From: Pseudomonas sp. Z8(2022)
Lineage (GTDB): Bacteria; Pseudomonadota; Gammaproteobacteria; Pseudomonadales; Pseudomonadaceae
Assembly (NCBI RefSeq): GCF_025837155.1
Contig: NZ_CP107549.1
Location: forward strand, 992,001-1,056,000
Direction of reading: 5' to 3'
Length of the DNA stretch: 64,000 nucleotides
In this document: positions 46,601 through 55,548 of the stretch, piece after piece
How positions within the stretch are numbered: position 1 is the first letter of the stretch
Layout of the letters: every line of letters begins with the position of its first letter
Notes under the pieces: model-generated
Seen by the model: the letters and a program-made list of their open reading frames with translations, nothing else
What the model was told of the DNA's origin: nothing
Databases searched by the model: none
Made by a program: the position numbers and the translations under genes

Positions 46601-47115
46601 AGCAGCTCAACGGTCTGATCGGTTCGGCCGACGGGGCCAAGTTCCGCAAGTTCGCCCAGGGCCTGACCCTCGATCACCTGATTCACCTGGCCAACCGCCA
46701 ACTGGCACGCCTGCATGGCCGCTACCAGCTGGCGCGCAAGAGCAGTGGCGAACTGGAGCTGGAGGTTTGTGATACCTGGCAGGCCGACGTGTCGCGTGAT
46801 TGCCGCACGCTGTCCGGCGGCGAGAGTTTTCTGGTCAGCCTGGCGCTGGCCCTGGCGTTGTCGGATCTGGTCAGCCACAAGACCAGCATCGACTCGCTGT
46901 TCCTCGATGAAGGCTTCGGCACGCTCGATGGCGAGACGCTGGAAGTGGCGCTCGATGCGCTGGACAACCTCAACGCCAGCGGCAAGACCATCGGTGTGAT
47001 CAGCCACGTCGAGGCGATGAAGGAACGCATTCCCGTGCAGTTGCGGGTGCACAAGGGCGTCGGCCTCGGCTACAGCCGGCTCGACGCGCGTTTTGCAGTG
47101 AAGGAAGGAGCGTAG
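43681..47115 (+). CDS. sbcC: Nuclease SbcCD ATPase subunit C
   Basis: 1144 residues of the Rad50 type. Walker A GPTGAGKTTLLDAI lies near residue 40. Two very Gln/Leu/Ala-rich coiled-coil arms surround a zinc hook CPLC (C549-C552). The C-terminal head carries LSGGESFLVSLALALAL and SLFLDEGFGTLD. SbcC hinges the SbcD nuclease on and off DNA. The stop is two bases before the next gene. Confidence 0.95.
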   Translation: MKILSLRLKNLNSLKGEWKIDFAAEPFAGSGLFAITGPTGAGKTTLLDAICLALYHRTPRMSTLSASGNELMTRHTADCLAEVEFEVKGQGYRAFWSQRRARDKVEGALQAPKVELARIADGEILTDKIREKEQLTAELTGLDFERFTKSMLLAQGGFAAFLEANANQRAELLEELTGTEVYGQISQQVYERTKAAEQALNLLKSRAQGMELLDEAQRTELQAEHQRLSQEEAPLLERQQALQGQRRWREALQQAEQQRGRAGLALEQAQQARNEAADDLQRLAASEPAARLLPLYQSWQQVLADQKQAQQALDDLQAQQRHSGEHERQQLWLASRYAWQCLSLRQREQQRLAEQREALQARLSATPQRARLGEMLGGWRAQFDQRGQLLRDRQALQSRIAQEHGQLAVMQQQRDQLGTQQTDAATRLEQTRTLEARQQEELQALLGDADEAALRQHWQQLQVQGRALDRLEQLAQSREQTADQIAELTPRLAQLQAQHAGRNDEITALRERYRLLRQQVADKERLLEQEQRIQDLEAYRAQLQPGEACPLCGSPEHPAVRQYQALDVSATRQALQQCRSELAQLESQGAALSNELTRLATQIEQLQQQLQQARQQAAQLDARWQQQTAEQALQVADAATLRQLQRDHEQNLAQLQQRLAQVDTSQAELAQARSAREAAERALADMQQRQALLARDEANLQTRLREQGEQLQRLEQELQRHEQALLASLEGFAAALPEDADSWLSEQAGVWRDWQEAQAQDQQLQEQQRETQRLLAEAETQAGQWQQRWQNEGAQALAEPEPAVQPEQALQGAIDSLTSAQREGDALHGRLQSQQSLLHQLKQRLRETEQRWQQALASSPFSDLPAFLAAVLDEDERERLKNLQARLQQAVTEATTLLAAADAQVQQLNAAPQTELTLSQLDEQLQALQVQLRELSQRQGELRAQLQADDARRSSQQALFAEIATQEGEHALWQQLNGLIGSADGAKFRKFAQGLTLDHLIHLANRQLARLHGRYQLARKSSGELELEVCDTWQADVSRDCRTLSGGESFLVSLALALALSDLVSHKTSIDSLFLDEGFGTLDGETLEVALDALDNLNASGKTIGVISHVEAMKERIPVQLRVHKGVGLGYSRLDARFAVKEGA

Positions 47116-47117
47116 CG

Positions 47118-47660
47118 ATGCTGATGCGAGCGAAGGATTCCACCCTGCTGGTGATCGACCTGCAGGAACGCCTGCTGCCGGCCATCGACGGCGGTGCGGC
47201 GGTGGTCGAGCAGGCCGCCTGGCTGGTCCAGGTGGCGCAGCGCCTGCAGGTGCCGGTGATCACCACCGAGCAGTACCCCAGGGGGCTGGGGACGACCGAG
47301 CCGGGCCTGCGCGCACTGCTGCCGGACGCGGGCATGCGTGAGAAGATCCACTTCTCCGCCACCGCTGGCGCCGGATTGTTCGATCTGTCGGGCGGCGAGC
47401 GCCGGCAATTCATCGTCTGCGGTACGGAAACCCACGTCTGCGTGCTGCAGACGGTACTGGGCCTGCTGGCGGCCGGGCGTGAAGTGTTCGTGGTGGACGA
47501 GGCGGTCGGCTCGCGGCGGCCACGGGACAAGGAGCTGGGCCTGGCACGGATGGAGCGCGCCGGGGCGGTGATCGTCTCGCGCGAGATGGTCGCCTTCGAG
47601 TGGCTCGAGCAGGCGGGTACCGAGCTGTTTCGCGAGGTCAGCCGCGCTTTCATTCGCTGA
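47118..47660 (+). CDS. Isochorismatase-family hydrolase
   Basis: 180 residues. The cysteine-hydrolase triad is recognisable: Asp in LLVIDLQERLLPAI, Lys in MREKIHFSA and Cys in GTETHVCVLQT. The GTETHVC segment places it in the nicotinamidase/isochorismatase superfamily; the ycaC-like subgroup is the closest by pattern. The substrate is unknown. It begins two bases after the sbcC stop, so it is likely translated from the same mRNA. Confidence 0.88.
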   Translation: MLMRAKDSTLLVIDLQERLLPAIDGGAAVVEQAAWLVQVAQRLQVPVITTEQYPRGLGTTEPGLRALLPDAGMREKIHFSATAGAGLFDLSGGERRQFIVCGTETHVCVLQTVLGLLAAGREVFVVDEAVGSRRPRDKELGLARMERAGAVIVSREMVAFEWLEQAGTELFREVSRAFIR

Positions 47661-47811
47661 CCCGGCATCGCTGCGTGCGTAGTCGGGCCTGTACTCGATT
47701 GCGGCAGACGACTTCGGCTGAATGTGCCTATGCTTGAGGCAGACAAGAAGTCGGTGACGAGCCGCGTATCGAATGCCGCTGCCCCGGGCATTCCAGTGAT
47801 GGAGTTACGTT

Positions 47812-48591
47812 TTGCACAAAGTGCTGCATTGCTGCCTGCTCTGGCTGTTGGCCGGCGCCTGTTATGGCGCGCAGCCGACGCTGACCTTCTGTCACGAGGA
47901 TCAGAACTCCTTCCCCTGGGTGATGACCGACGGTACAGGCCTGAACCTGGAGCTGCTCGGCCTGGTGCAGCAGGCCCTGGAGCTGCAGGTCGTATACGTC
48001 GCAGTACCCTGGAGACGCTGCCTATCGGGTCTTGAGCAGGGCATCTACGACGGCGCCTTCGCCGCCAGTTTCAAACCCGGGCGCATCGCGCTGGGACGTT
48101 ATCCCGTCGATGCCGAGGGACGTCCGGATCCTCTCAGGCGCCTGCATACCTCTCGCTACGCTCTGTACCGCCGCGCCGGCAGCGCGGTGTCCTGGGATGG
48201 CCAGCAGTTCGCCCATCTGAGTGGCAGAGTCGGCTCGCTCAGCGGGTTTTCCATTCGGGACCTGTTGCTGATTCACGGCCTCGAAGTGGACGAGTCCAGC
48301 CGCGATCCGCTGGCGCTGTTGCAGATGTTGGTGCACGGCCGGGTCGAGGCGGTCGCTCTGCAGACCATGCGGGGGGATTTCGTCCTGCAGGCCAATCCGC
48401 ATCTCAGCCGCCACGTGGAGAAACTGCCGCAGTTGCTCGAGGAAAAGCCCTACTACCTGATGCTGTCCAATGCGTTGCTGTCGCGCGACCCCGCGTTGGC
48501 CGAGCGGATCTGGAACGAGGTGCAGCGTCAGCGTGAATCAAAGTCCTATCTGGCCCGTGTGAGGGACTATCTGGCGAGGCCCGGCCACTGA
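47812..48591 (+). CDS. Periplasmic solute-binding protein, type 3 family, orphan
   Basis: 259 residues from a TTG at 47812, with GGAG seven bases upstream. The signal peptide is LHKVLHCCLLWLLAGACYGA; the Cys in LAGAC is one residue off a standard lipobox, so it is probably cleaved as a normal signal peptide. The mature part (LTFCHEDQNSFPWVM, VAVPWRRCLSGLEQG) resembles SBP_bac_3 proteins. No ABC permease is adjacent, as with many Pseudomonas orphans of this type. Ligand unknown. Confidence 0.75.
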   Translation: MHKVLHCCLLWLLAGACYGAQPTLTFCHEDQNSFPWVMTDGTGLNLELLGLVQQALELQVVYVAVPWRRCLSGLEQGIYDGAFAASFKPGRIALGRYPVDAEGRPDPLRRLHTSRYALYRRAGSAVSWDGQQFAHLSGRVGSLSGFSIRDLLLIHGLEVDESSRDPLALLQMLVHGRVEAVALQTMRGDFVLQANPHLSRHVEKLPQLLEEKPYYLMLSNALLSRDPALAERIWNEVQRQRESKSYLARVRDYLARPGH

Positions 48592-48679
48592 GAGAAAGTT
48601 CATCCGGGCTATTCCCGCACGGCTCCGGCATCGCTAGAGTCCGCTCCTTCTCACATGCATCGGTTCGGGTGAATCGCCC

Positions 48680-49924
48680 ATGACTTTCGCTGCCTGGCTG
48701 ACCATCGGCCTGTTCGTTCTCACCTACCTGGGCATGGCCGCGGGCGGCATCCGCGGCCTGCGCATAGACCGCAGCTGGATCGCCTGTTGCGCTGCGGTGC
48801 TGCTGCTGTTCAGCGGCGCACTGAGCATGGACGAGGCGGCGCATCATCTCGATCCCGGCGCCTTGTTGCTCCTGCTGGCGCTGATGCTGATCTCCGCGCA
48901 GTTCGACTTCTCCGGGGTATACGCCTGGCTCAACCGCTACCTGACCGAGCATGCCGAGCGTCCGGCGGTACTGTTGCTCGGTGTGGTGCTGCTGGGCGGC
49001 GTGCTCTCGGCGGTGCTGGTCAACGATATCGTCGCCTTTGCTCTGACCCCGCTGCTGTGCCGCAGCCTGCAACTGCGCGGTCTCGATCCTCGGCCGTTCC
49101 TGCTCGCGCTGGCGTTGTCATGCAATGCCGGCTCGGCGGCGAGCCTGATCGGCAATCCGCAGAACATTCTCATCGGCCAGGCCGGTGGCCTGGATTTCTG
49201 GGGGTATGTGGCCGTGGCCGGGCCGCCCGCAGTGGCGGCGATGGCCATCGTCTATGCGGTGATCTGGCTGCAGTGGCGGCGGCGCTGGGGCGAGGCCAGG
49301 GCTCTGGTCGCCGACGATACGGCGGTGGAGCTTATTCACGGCGCGCGCAGCTACATCAAGCCGCTGCTGGCCAGTCTGGCGCTGCTGGCGCTGTTCGCCA
49401 CTTCGTTGCCACGCGAGCTGTCGGCGCTGCTGGTGGCGGTGCTGGTGATGATCTCGCGGCGAGTCGACAGCCGCGACTACGTGCACAAGGTGGACTGGAA
49501 CCTGCTGCTGCTGTTCGCCGGGCTATTCCTGGTCAGCGGCGCGGCGTTGCAGCTGCCGCAGCTGGCTCAGGGCGCCGCATGGATGGCCGAGCACGGCCTG
49601 TTGCCGCAGGGCGTCTGGTCGCTGACCACGGCCTCGCTGCTGGCGAGCAATCTGATCGGCAACGTGCCCTTCGTGGTGCTGCTGCTGGGATTGATGCCGG
49701 AGCTGTCGCCTTCGGTGCTGATCGGCCTGGCACTGATGTCCACCCTGGCCGGAAACCTGCTGCTGATCGGTAGCGTGGTCAACCTGATCGTCGCAGAAGG
49801 GGCCAGACGCCAGGGCGTGCGCGTGAGCTTCGTCGACTATGCGCGCAGCGGCGTGCCGGTGACGCTGCTGAGCATGACTGTGGCCGGGCTGTGGCTGGGC
49901 CTCGGCGGCTGGTTGCCCTGGTAG
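48680..49924 (+). CDS. Anion/ion transporter of the ArsB/NhaD-SLC13 superfamily
   Basis: 414 residues with about eleven transmembrane segments in two inverted halves. NDIVAFALTPLL, GSAASLIGNPQNILIG in the first half and ASNLIGNVPFVVLLLGL in the second are hallmarks of the ion-transporter superfamily. The hairpin motifs bind the substrate in relatives such as citrate, arsenite or sodium transporters, but the ion here cannot be told. It ends tail-to-tail with rlmF. Confidence 0.8.
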   Translation: MTFAAWLTIGLFVLTYLGMAAGGIRGLRIDRSWIACCAAVLLLFSGALSMDEAAHHLDPGALLLLLALMLISAQFDFSGVYAWLNRYLTEHAERPAVLLLGVVLLGGVLSAVLVNDIVAFALTPLLCRSLQLRGLDPRPFLLALALSCNAGSAASLIGNPQNILIGQAGGLDFWGYVAVAGPPAVAAMAIVYAVIWLQWRRRWGEARALVADDTAVELIHGARSYIKPLLASLALLALFATSLPRELSALLVAVLVMISRRVDSRDYVHKVDWNLLLLFAGLFLVSGAALQLPQLAQGAAWMAEHGLLPQGVWSLTTASLLASNLIGNVPFVVLLLGLMPELSPSVLIGLALMSTLAGNLLLIGSVVNLIVAEGARRQGVRVSFVDYARSGVPVTLLSMTVAGLWLGLGGWLPW

Positions 49925-49939
49925 GTCTTTGACGGCGGG

Positions 49940-50941
49940 CTAGCAACTGCGGGCCCGGCTCCAGGCCTGGCGCTGCCCGACGTCCTTGAAGGTCCAGGCC
50001 ACCAGGCGGCTCTGCTTCTGCCCCTGGGACATGCCGAGGATGCGCACCTCGGTTGCGCCGGCCCTGGTCAGCCAGCCTTGCAGCAGTTCCACATTGCTGC
50101 CCTTGGATACCAGGCTGGTGAACCACAGCACCTGTTCGGCGACCGCCGCGCTCTCGCTGGCCATGCGCTTGAGAAACGCCGCTTCGCCACCCGGGCACCA
50201 CAGCTCGGCCGCCTGGCCGCCGAAATTCAGCACCGGCAGCTTGCGTTTGGGATCGAGCTTGCCGAGATTGCGCCACTTGCGCGTACTGCCACTGCTGGCC
50301 TCGGCAGCGGAGGTGTGAAAGGGCGGATTGCACAGGGTCAGGTCGAAGCGCTCGTCCGCCTGCAGCAGGCCGATAAAAATGTGCTCGGCATCCGGCTGCT
50401 GGCGCAGTTCGACGGCGCCGCGCAGCTGCGCGTTGTGCTGCACGATGGCGCGCGCCGAGGCCAGCGCCTCGGCGGCGATGTCCGCACCGACAAAGTGCCA
50501 GCCGTACTCGCAGTGGCCGATCAGCGGGTAGATGCAGTTGGCGCCGACACCGATATCCAGCGCGCGGACCGACTCGCCACGGGGAATCTGTCCGTCATGG
50601 TCGCTGGCCAGCAGATCGGCGAGGTTGTGCAGGTAGTCGGCACGCCCCGGAATTGGCGGACACAGGTAGCCCTCGGGGATGTCCCAGTGGTTGATGCCGT
50701 AGTACCGACGCAGCAGCGCGCGGTTGAACACCTTGACCGCTGCCGGGTCGGCGAAGTCGATGCTCGGCTTGCCATAGGGATTGGTGATGACGAAACGGCC
50801 CAGCTCCGGGCTCTGCCCGATCAGCTCGGGAAAGTCGTAGCGCCCCTTGTGCCGGTTGCGCGGATGCAGCTGGCCCTTGACCGGCGTGGTCTTGACGGCA
50901 GGAGGGGCAGGTTTGCGCGGGCGTCTGGGTGGTTTTTGCAT
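49940..50941 (-). CDS. rlmF: 23S rRNA (adenine-1618-N6)-methyltransferase RlmF
   Basis: 333 residues from the ATG at 50941 (an in-frame ATG at 50950 is close by). The basic N-terminal extension ([17 protein letters not shown]) precedes [13 protein letters not shown], the SAM motif [16 protein letters not shown] and the catalytic NPPF in [11 protein letters not shown], all characteristic of RlmF, which methylates A1618 of 23S rRNA. Confidence 0.93.
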   Translation of the reverse strand: MQKPPRRPRKPAPPAVKTTPVKGQLHPRNRHKGRYDFPELIGQSPELGRFVITNPYGKPSIDFADPAAVKVFNRALLRRYYGINHWDIPEGYLCPPIPGRADYLHNLADLLASDHDGQIPRGESVRALDIGVGANCIYPLIGHCEYGWHFVGADIAAEALASARAIVQHNAQLRGAVELRQQPDAEHIFIGLLQADERFDLTLCNPPFHTSAAEASSGSTRKWRNLGKLDPKRKLPVLNFGGQAAELWCPGGEAAFLKRMASESAAVAEQVLWFTSLVSKGSNVELLQGWLTRAGATEVRILGMSQGQKQSRLVAWTFKDVGQRQAWSRARSC

Positions 50942-51040
50942 GGCGGGCATCTGGCTGAGCGGGCGCGCGATTTTCCCATGCTTTGCCGGGCTTTGCAGGT
51001 GCTTGTGCCTCGCCCTGGTTGCAGGGCGAGGCGGCACGCG

Positions 51041-52870
51041 CTAGAGCGGGAAGATCAGCGGCACTAGCAGCACGCTGACGATCATCACCAGCAGGGTGAA
51101 CGGCACGCCGACGCGCACGAAATCAGCGAAGCGGTACTGGCCGGGGCCGAGCACCAGGGTGTTCACCGGCGAGGAGATCGGTGTCATGAACGCCGCCGAT
51201 GCGGCCAGCGCCACGATCATGGCGAAGGGGTAGGGCGAGACGCCCAGGGTCTGCGCCGTGGCGATGGCTACCGGGCCCATCAGCACCGCCGTCGCGGTGT
51301 TGGATATGAACAGGCCGATCAGCGCGGTGGCGGCGAACAGGCTGGCGAGAATGGCGTAGGGCCCGGCGTCGCCGAGCAGTGCCACCAGGCCGTGCACCGC
51401 CAGGTCGATGCCACCGGTCTGCTGCAGTGCCTGGGCAAAGGGCAGCATGCCGACGATAAGGATCAGGGTCGGCCAGTGGATCGAGCGGTAGGCGCTGTCC
51501 AGATCGATGCAGCGAAACGCGCCCATCAGCAGGCAGGCGATCAGTGCGGCGAGCACGTTGGGCACCAGGCCGCTGACCATCAGCACGATCATCACAGCCA
51601 GACTGAGCAGGGCGTAGGGCGCCTTGCGCGCGGCTGGCGCCACTTCGTCCACCTCGGCGGGCAGGCTCAGCACCAGGAAATCGCGGCTCAGTCCCTGCAG
51701 GCGGTGGATGGCTTTCCAGTCACCGGCGACCAGCAGGGTGTCCGAGGCCTTCAGGCGTTCATCCACCAGCACGCCCTCCAGCGCCTGGCCGTGCCGGCGC
51801 AGACCGACGACGTTGAGCTTGTGCCGGCTGCGGAAGCCGACCTCCTGAATGGTCTTGCCCAGCAGCTTCGACTCCGGCGGCAGCGCCACCTCCACCAGCC
51901 CCAACTGGTGGGCATGCACGCTGTAGTAGGAATTGGGCAGCGGCATCGGCTCCAGGCCGAGACTCCGGTAGATGCCGAGCAGGGCAATGGACGGGCTGAC
52001 CAGATCGACCAGCAGCACATCGCCGGGCTGCAGCAGGGTGTTGCCCGTGGCCATCAGCAACAGGTTGCGGAACTTGCTCTGGCGCTCGACGGCAATCACG
52101 TTGATGCCGTACTGCTGGCGCAGCTCCAGTTCGTTGAGCGGCTGGCTGGCCAGGGGCGAGTTGGGCATTACCCGCAGCCGTCGCTCGCGTTCCACCAGGC
52201 GGTAGGCCTGGGCCAGATCGGCCAGGGTCAGACGCGGAGCGCCGGCATCGCCCTGCGCATCGCCGCGCTGCAGCCAGTTGCGGGTCAGCAGCATGTAGAC
52301 GATGCCGAGCAGGAGGATCGCCAGGCCGATCGGCGTCATGCTGAAAAAGCCGAAACCCTCCAGCCCGGCGCGGCGCAGTTCGGCATGTACCACCAGGTTG
52401 GGCGCAGTGGCGACCAGGGTGAGCATGCCGCTGATCAGTCCGGCGAAGGCCAGCGGCATCATCAGCCGCGCCGGAGAAATGCGCAGGCGGGCGGCCACGC
52501 CCAGCGCCACCGGGATGAAGATGGCCACCACACCGGTGGAGCTCATCACCGAGCCGAGCCCGGCTGCGGCCAGCATCAGCAGGATCAGCAGGCGCGTCTC
52601 GCTGCTGCCGGCGGTTTTCACCAGCCAGTCGCCGAGGCGGTAGGCGATGCCGGTGCGTACCAGCCCGGCGCCGATGACGAACAGCGCGGCGATCAGAATC
52701 ACGTTGGGATCGCTGAAGCCCGACAGGGTCTGATGCACGTCAAGGACGCCAGTCAGTGGCAGGGCAACCAGTACCAGCAGGGCCACCACGTCCATGCGCG
52801 GCTTGCCGACGACGAAAAGAATAACGGCACCGGCGAGCAGGGCCAGGGTGCAGAGCAGATCAGGGGTCAT
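51041..52870 (-). CDS. SLC13-family permease with two RCK_C (TrkA-C) domains
   Basis: 609 residues. Two blocks of transmembrane helices flank a cytoplasmic insert (about 205-400) holding two TrkA-C domains (around PLNELELRQQYGINVIAVER and SKLLGKTIQEVGFRSRHKLN). Substrate motifs are SSTGVVAIFIP in the first half and FISNTATAVLMGPVA in the second. Members carry dicarboxylates or sulfate with sodium; the substrate here is not known. A small winged-helix gene lies 30 bases upstream on the same strand. Confidence 0.88.
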   Translation of the reverse strand: MTPDLLCTLALLAGAVILFVVGKPRMDVVALLVLVALPLTGVLDVHQTLSGFSDPNVILIAALFVIGAGLVRTGIAYRLGDWLVKTAGSSETRLLILLMLAAAGLGSVMSSTGVVAIFIPVALGVAARLRISPARLMMPLAFAGLISGMLTLVATAPNLVVHAELRRAGLEGFGFFSMTPIGLAILLLGIVYMLLTRNWLQRGDAQGDAGAPRLTLADLAQAYRLVERERRLRVMPNSPLASQPLNELELRQQYGINVIAVERQSKFRNLLLMATGNTLLQPGDVLLVDLVSPSIALLGIYRSLGLEPMPLPNSYYSVHAHQLGLVEVALPPESKLLGKTIQEVGFRSRHKLNVVGLRRHGQALEGVLVDERLKASDTLLVAGDWKAIHRLQGLSRDFLVLSLPAEVDEVAPAARKAPYALLSLAVMIVLMVSGLVPNVLAALIACLLMGAFRCIDLDSAYRSIHWPTLILIVGMLPFAQALQQTGGIDLAVHGLVALLGDAGPYAILASLFAATALIGLFISNTATAVLMGPVAIATAQTLGVSPYPFAMIVALAASAAFMTPISSPVNTLVLGPGQYRFADFVRVGVPFTLLVMIVSVLLVPLIFPL

Positions 52871-52900
52871 GGAGAATCCTCGGGAAACGCCCGGATTATC

Positions 52901-53197
52901 TCAGGGGTAATCGAGGGTTGCCTTGATCTGCTGCAGGTTGGCGGCGATCCACTTCGGATTGATCGGCCCCCAGTCGCGAATCAGGTAATGGCCGCTGTTG
53001 TTGCGTTCGCCATCGCCCTGCTGGAACTGGCAATCGATGTCCAGCTCGGACAGGGCGGCGAGGGTGTCCTGGGCGGTGCGTCGCGGCATGCCGGTGGCGG
53101 CCATCAGCGCCGGGACGCTGGCGGCGGTGCCGCTGTCGATCAGCCAGGCGACATACAGGCGACGGTAGAAGCTGGTGCGGGTCTTGCTGATTTCCAT
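52901..53197 (-). CDS. Small winged helix-turn-helix protein
   Basis: 98 residues. A helix-turn-helix is clear in ASVPALMAATGMPRRTAQDT, followed by a wing region with basic residues and a tryptophan-containing tail. I do not recognise a named family. It lies between an SRPBCC gene (16 bases upstream) and the SLC13 permease gene (30 bases downstream), all minus, so it may regulate or simply share that operon. Confidence 0.75.
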   Translation of the reverse strand: MEISKTRTSFYRRLYVAWLIDSGTAASVPALMAATGMPRRTAQDTLAALSELDIDCQFQQGDGERNNSGHYLIRDWGPINPKWIAANLQQIKATLDYP

Positions 53198-53213
53198 ATC
53201 GAAGTCCTCGGCC

Positions 53214-53675
53214 CTACAGGCCCTGGTGGGCGGCGCGGCGACGCAGGGTGCGGTGGCGGCTGTTGAAAAAGAATTGCAGCAGCGGACGCACCAGCACCGC
53301 GGGCAGCAGCGGGTCGATGGTCAGCTCGTCGGTCAGGCGGGTGCCCTCTTCGCGTAGTTCGATGCGCCGCGCATGGCGCCAGCGACGCATGAAGGTGGTC
53401 GGCGACTGCTCCACCAGGCTGGCGCCCGGGTTGAGCGATTGCAGGGTCAACTGGCTGGTGCCGATAGGGATTACGCCGAACAGCCGCAGCCAGCTGGTGA
53501 ACAGCGGTTGTCCCGGTTCGAACGACAGGTCTTCGAGATTGCACAGACCTTTGGGCAGGCTCATCCACAGCCAGGGATGCATCTCGGCGCGCAGGCTGCG
53601 CACATCGGTGATCCAGCGCCAGACGCATTCCGGGTCGGCGGGCAGGGTGGAGGTGAAGCTCAGGTGCAGGGTCAT
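53214..53675 (-). CDS. SRPBCC-family (START/polyketide-cyclase-like) protein
   Basis: 153 residues. The start LHLSFTSTLPADPECVWRWI and later strands fit the helix-grip fold, which binds hydrophobic ligands, with a basic C-terminal helix. No catalytic motif is seen. It is the first gene of a possible three-gene unit with the winged-helix gene and the SLC13 permease. Confidence 0.78.
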   Translation of the reverse strand: MTLHLSFTSTLPADPECVWRWITDVRSLRAEMHPWLWMSLPKGLCNLEDLSFEPGQPLFTSWLRLFGVIPIGTSQLTLQSLNPGASLVEQSPTTFMRRWRHARRIELREEGTRLTDELTIDPLLPAVLVRPLLQFFFNSRHRTLRRRAAHQGL

Positions 53676-53776
53676 GGGCGCATCGAGCGCTGTTGGCTCC
53701 GGTTATACCGCTGGCGGGCGGCTGACAGGAGGTCATCCTGCCAGCCTCTGCGCCCGAGGTGAAGAGGGGCGTTCAA

Positions 53777-54571
53777 TCAGCCCAGCAGCAGGGCGTCGTC
53801 GGCCAGTTTCTCGCCGCGTACCTTCTCGAACATCTGCAGCAGATCCGGCACGTCCAGCCCCTTGCGCTGCTCGCCGGCTACATCCAGTACCACCTGGCCC
53901 TGGTGCAGCATCACCGTGCGGTCGCCGACGTCCAGCGCCTGGCGCATGCTGTGGGTGACCATCATGGTGGTGAGCTGCTTCTCGGCGACGATGCGCGCGG
54001 TCAGCTGCAGGACGAAATCGGCGGTGCGCGGATCAAGCGCCGCGGTGTGTTCGTCGAGCAGCAGGATGCGTGACGGCTGCAGCGCCGCCATCAGCAGGCT
54101 GACGGCCTGGCGCTGGCCGCCGGAAAGCAGGCCGATGCGGTCGGCCAGGCGATTTTCCAGGCCCAGGCCCAGGGTCGCCAGGCTTTCGCGGAAGCCCTCG
54201 CGCATTGATGCCCGTACCGCGCGGGACAGGCCGCGGCGCTGGCCGCGCTGCTGCGCCAGGGCCATGTTTTCCTCGATGGTGAGGTCTTCGCAGGTGCCCG
54301 CCATGGGGTCCTGGAAAACCCGGGCCACGCGCTGGGCGCGGCTCCATACCGGCAGGCGGGTGACATCCTCGTCGTCGATCATGATCTTGCCACTGTCCAC
54401 CGGCAGATCGCCGGACACGGCGTTGAGGAAGGTGGACTTGCCGGCACCGTTGGTGCCGATCACGGTGACGAACTGGCCGCTCGGGATATCCAGCGACAGG
54501 CCCTGCAGCGCGCGGGTTTCAATCGGCGTGCCGGCGTTGAAGGTGATCTTGAGGTTCTGTGCGCTGAGCAT
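53777..54571 (-). CDS. ABC transporter ATP-binding protein (TrpXYZ-like system)
   Basis: 264 residues. Walker A GTNGAGKST, signature LSGGQRQAVSLLMAAL and Walker B ILLLDEHTAALDPR are present; the unusual DEHTAALDP (Asp-Glu-His) is typical of this subfamily. It drives uptake by the permease encoded just upstream (1-base overlap at 54571). Gene order matches the binding protein-permease-ATPase set next to valS in P. aeruginosa. Substrate unknown. Confidence 0.9.
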   Translation of the reverse strand: MLSAQNLKITFNAGTPIETRALQGLSLDIPSGQFVTVIGTNGAGKSTFLNAVSGDLPVDSGKIMIDDEDVTRLPVWSRAQRVARVFQDPMAGTCEDLTIEENMALAQQRGQRRGLSRAVRASMREGFRESLATLGLGLENRLADRIGLLSGGQRQAVSLLMAALQPSRILLLDEHTAALDPRTADFVLQLTARIVAEKQLTTMMVTHSMRQALDVGDRTVMLHQGQVVLDVAGEQRKGLDVPDLLQMFEKVRGEKLADDALLLG

Positions 54572-55461
54572 CAGATGTGCCTCCTGCGGGCCAGGCGTTT
54601 CTTCAGCAGCGGGATTACCAGAGCGATGACCACCAGCACGGCGGTGACCAGGTTCAGATCCTGCGCCTGCAGGCCAATGAAGTCGCTGTTCAGCGCCAGG
54701 GCGATGAAGAAGCGGTAGACGATGGCGCCGAGGATCACCGCCAGGGTGAGGTAGAACAGGCGGCGCGCCGGCAGGATGCTTTCACCGACGATCACTGCGG
54801 CCAGGCCGATGACGATGGTGCCGATGCCCATGGAGATGTCGGCGCCGCCCTGGGTCTGCGCGAACAGCGAACCGGCCAGTGCCACCAGCGCGTTGGAGAT
54901 GGCCATGCCGAGGATGACCATGGCGCCGGTGTTGACGCCTTGCGAACGCGCCATGCGCGGGTTGGAACCGGTGGCGCGGATGGCCAGTCCCTGCTGGGTG
55001 GCGAAGTAGCCGTCCAGCGCCAGCTTGGCACCGATCACCACCACCAGCAGGATCAGCGGGCGGGCTACGTAGTCGATCAGCCATTCGGGCTGCAGGATGG
55101 TGAAGATGGTCGGCTCCATGATCAGCGGCACGTTGGGCCGGCCCATGATGCGCAGGTTGATCGAATACAGCGCGATCATCATCAGGATGCTGGCCAGCAG
55201 GTCCATGATCTTCAGGTGCACATTGAGCACCGCGGTGACCACACCGGCCAGCGCACCGGCGGCGGTGGCGATCAGGGTGGCGAGAAAGGGATCGGTACCG
55301 TTGGCGATGAGCACGGCGCACACCGCACCACCCAGCGGGAAGCTGCCGTCCACGGTCAGGTCGGGGAAACGCAGCAGACGGAAGGAGATGAATACGCCAA
55401 GCGCCACCAGGCTGAAGATCAGGCCGATCTCGAAAGCGCCGAACAGGGAAAACAGGGACAT
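54571..55461 (-). CDS. ABC transporter permease (TrpXYZ-like system)
   Basis: 296 residues with about eight to nine hydrophobic segments, homologous to branched-chain-type permeases (FPDLTVDGSFPLGGAVCAVL, ATGSNPRMARSQGVNT). One permease gene suffices, so the channel is probably a homodimer. The system's ligand is not known; relatives such as TrpXYZ of streptococci are linked to tryptophan. Confidence 0.9.
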   Translation of the reverse strand: MSLFSLFGAFEIGLIFSLVALGVFISFRLLRFPDLTVDGSFPLGGAVCAVLIANGTDPFLATLIATAAGALAGVVTAVLNVHLKIMDLLASILMMIALYSINLRIMGRPNVPLIMEPTIFTILQPEWLIDYVARPLILLVVVIGAKLALDGYFATQQGLAIRATGSNPRMARSQGVNTGAMVILGMAISNALVALAGSLFAQTQGGADISMGIGTIVIGLAAVIVGESILPARRLFYLTLAVILGAIVYRFFIALALNSDFIGLQAQDLNLVTAVLVVIALVIPLLKKRLARRRHI

Positions 55462-55548
55462 AGGGGTGACCTAGTGGGTGAAAGGAGCAACGCGTCGTGG
55501 CGCAGGAGGATAGCTCGCTCTTGCGTCACGGCGCGTTGCGCCGGTCCG

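Noticed and set aside
45013..47052. A 679-codon Leu/Gln-rich frame opposite sbcC
   Set aside because: The coiled-coil repeats of sbcC generate an open antisense frame. No signature of a real protein.
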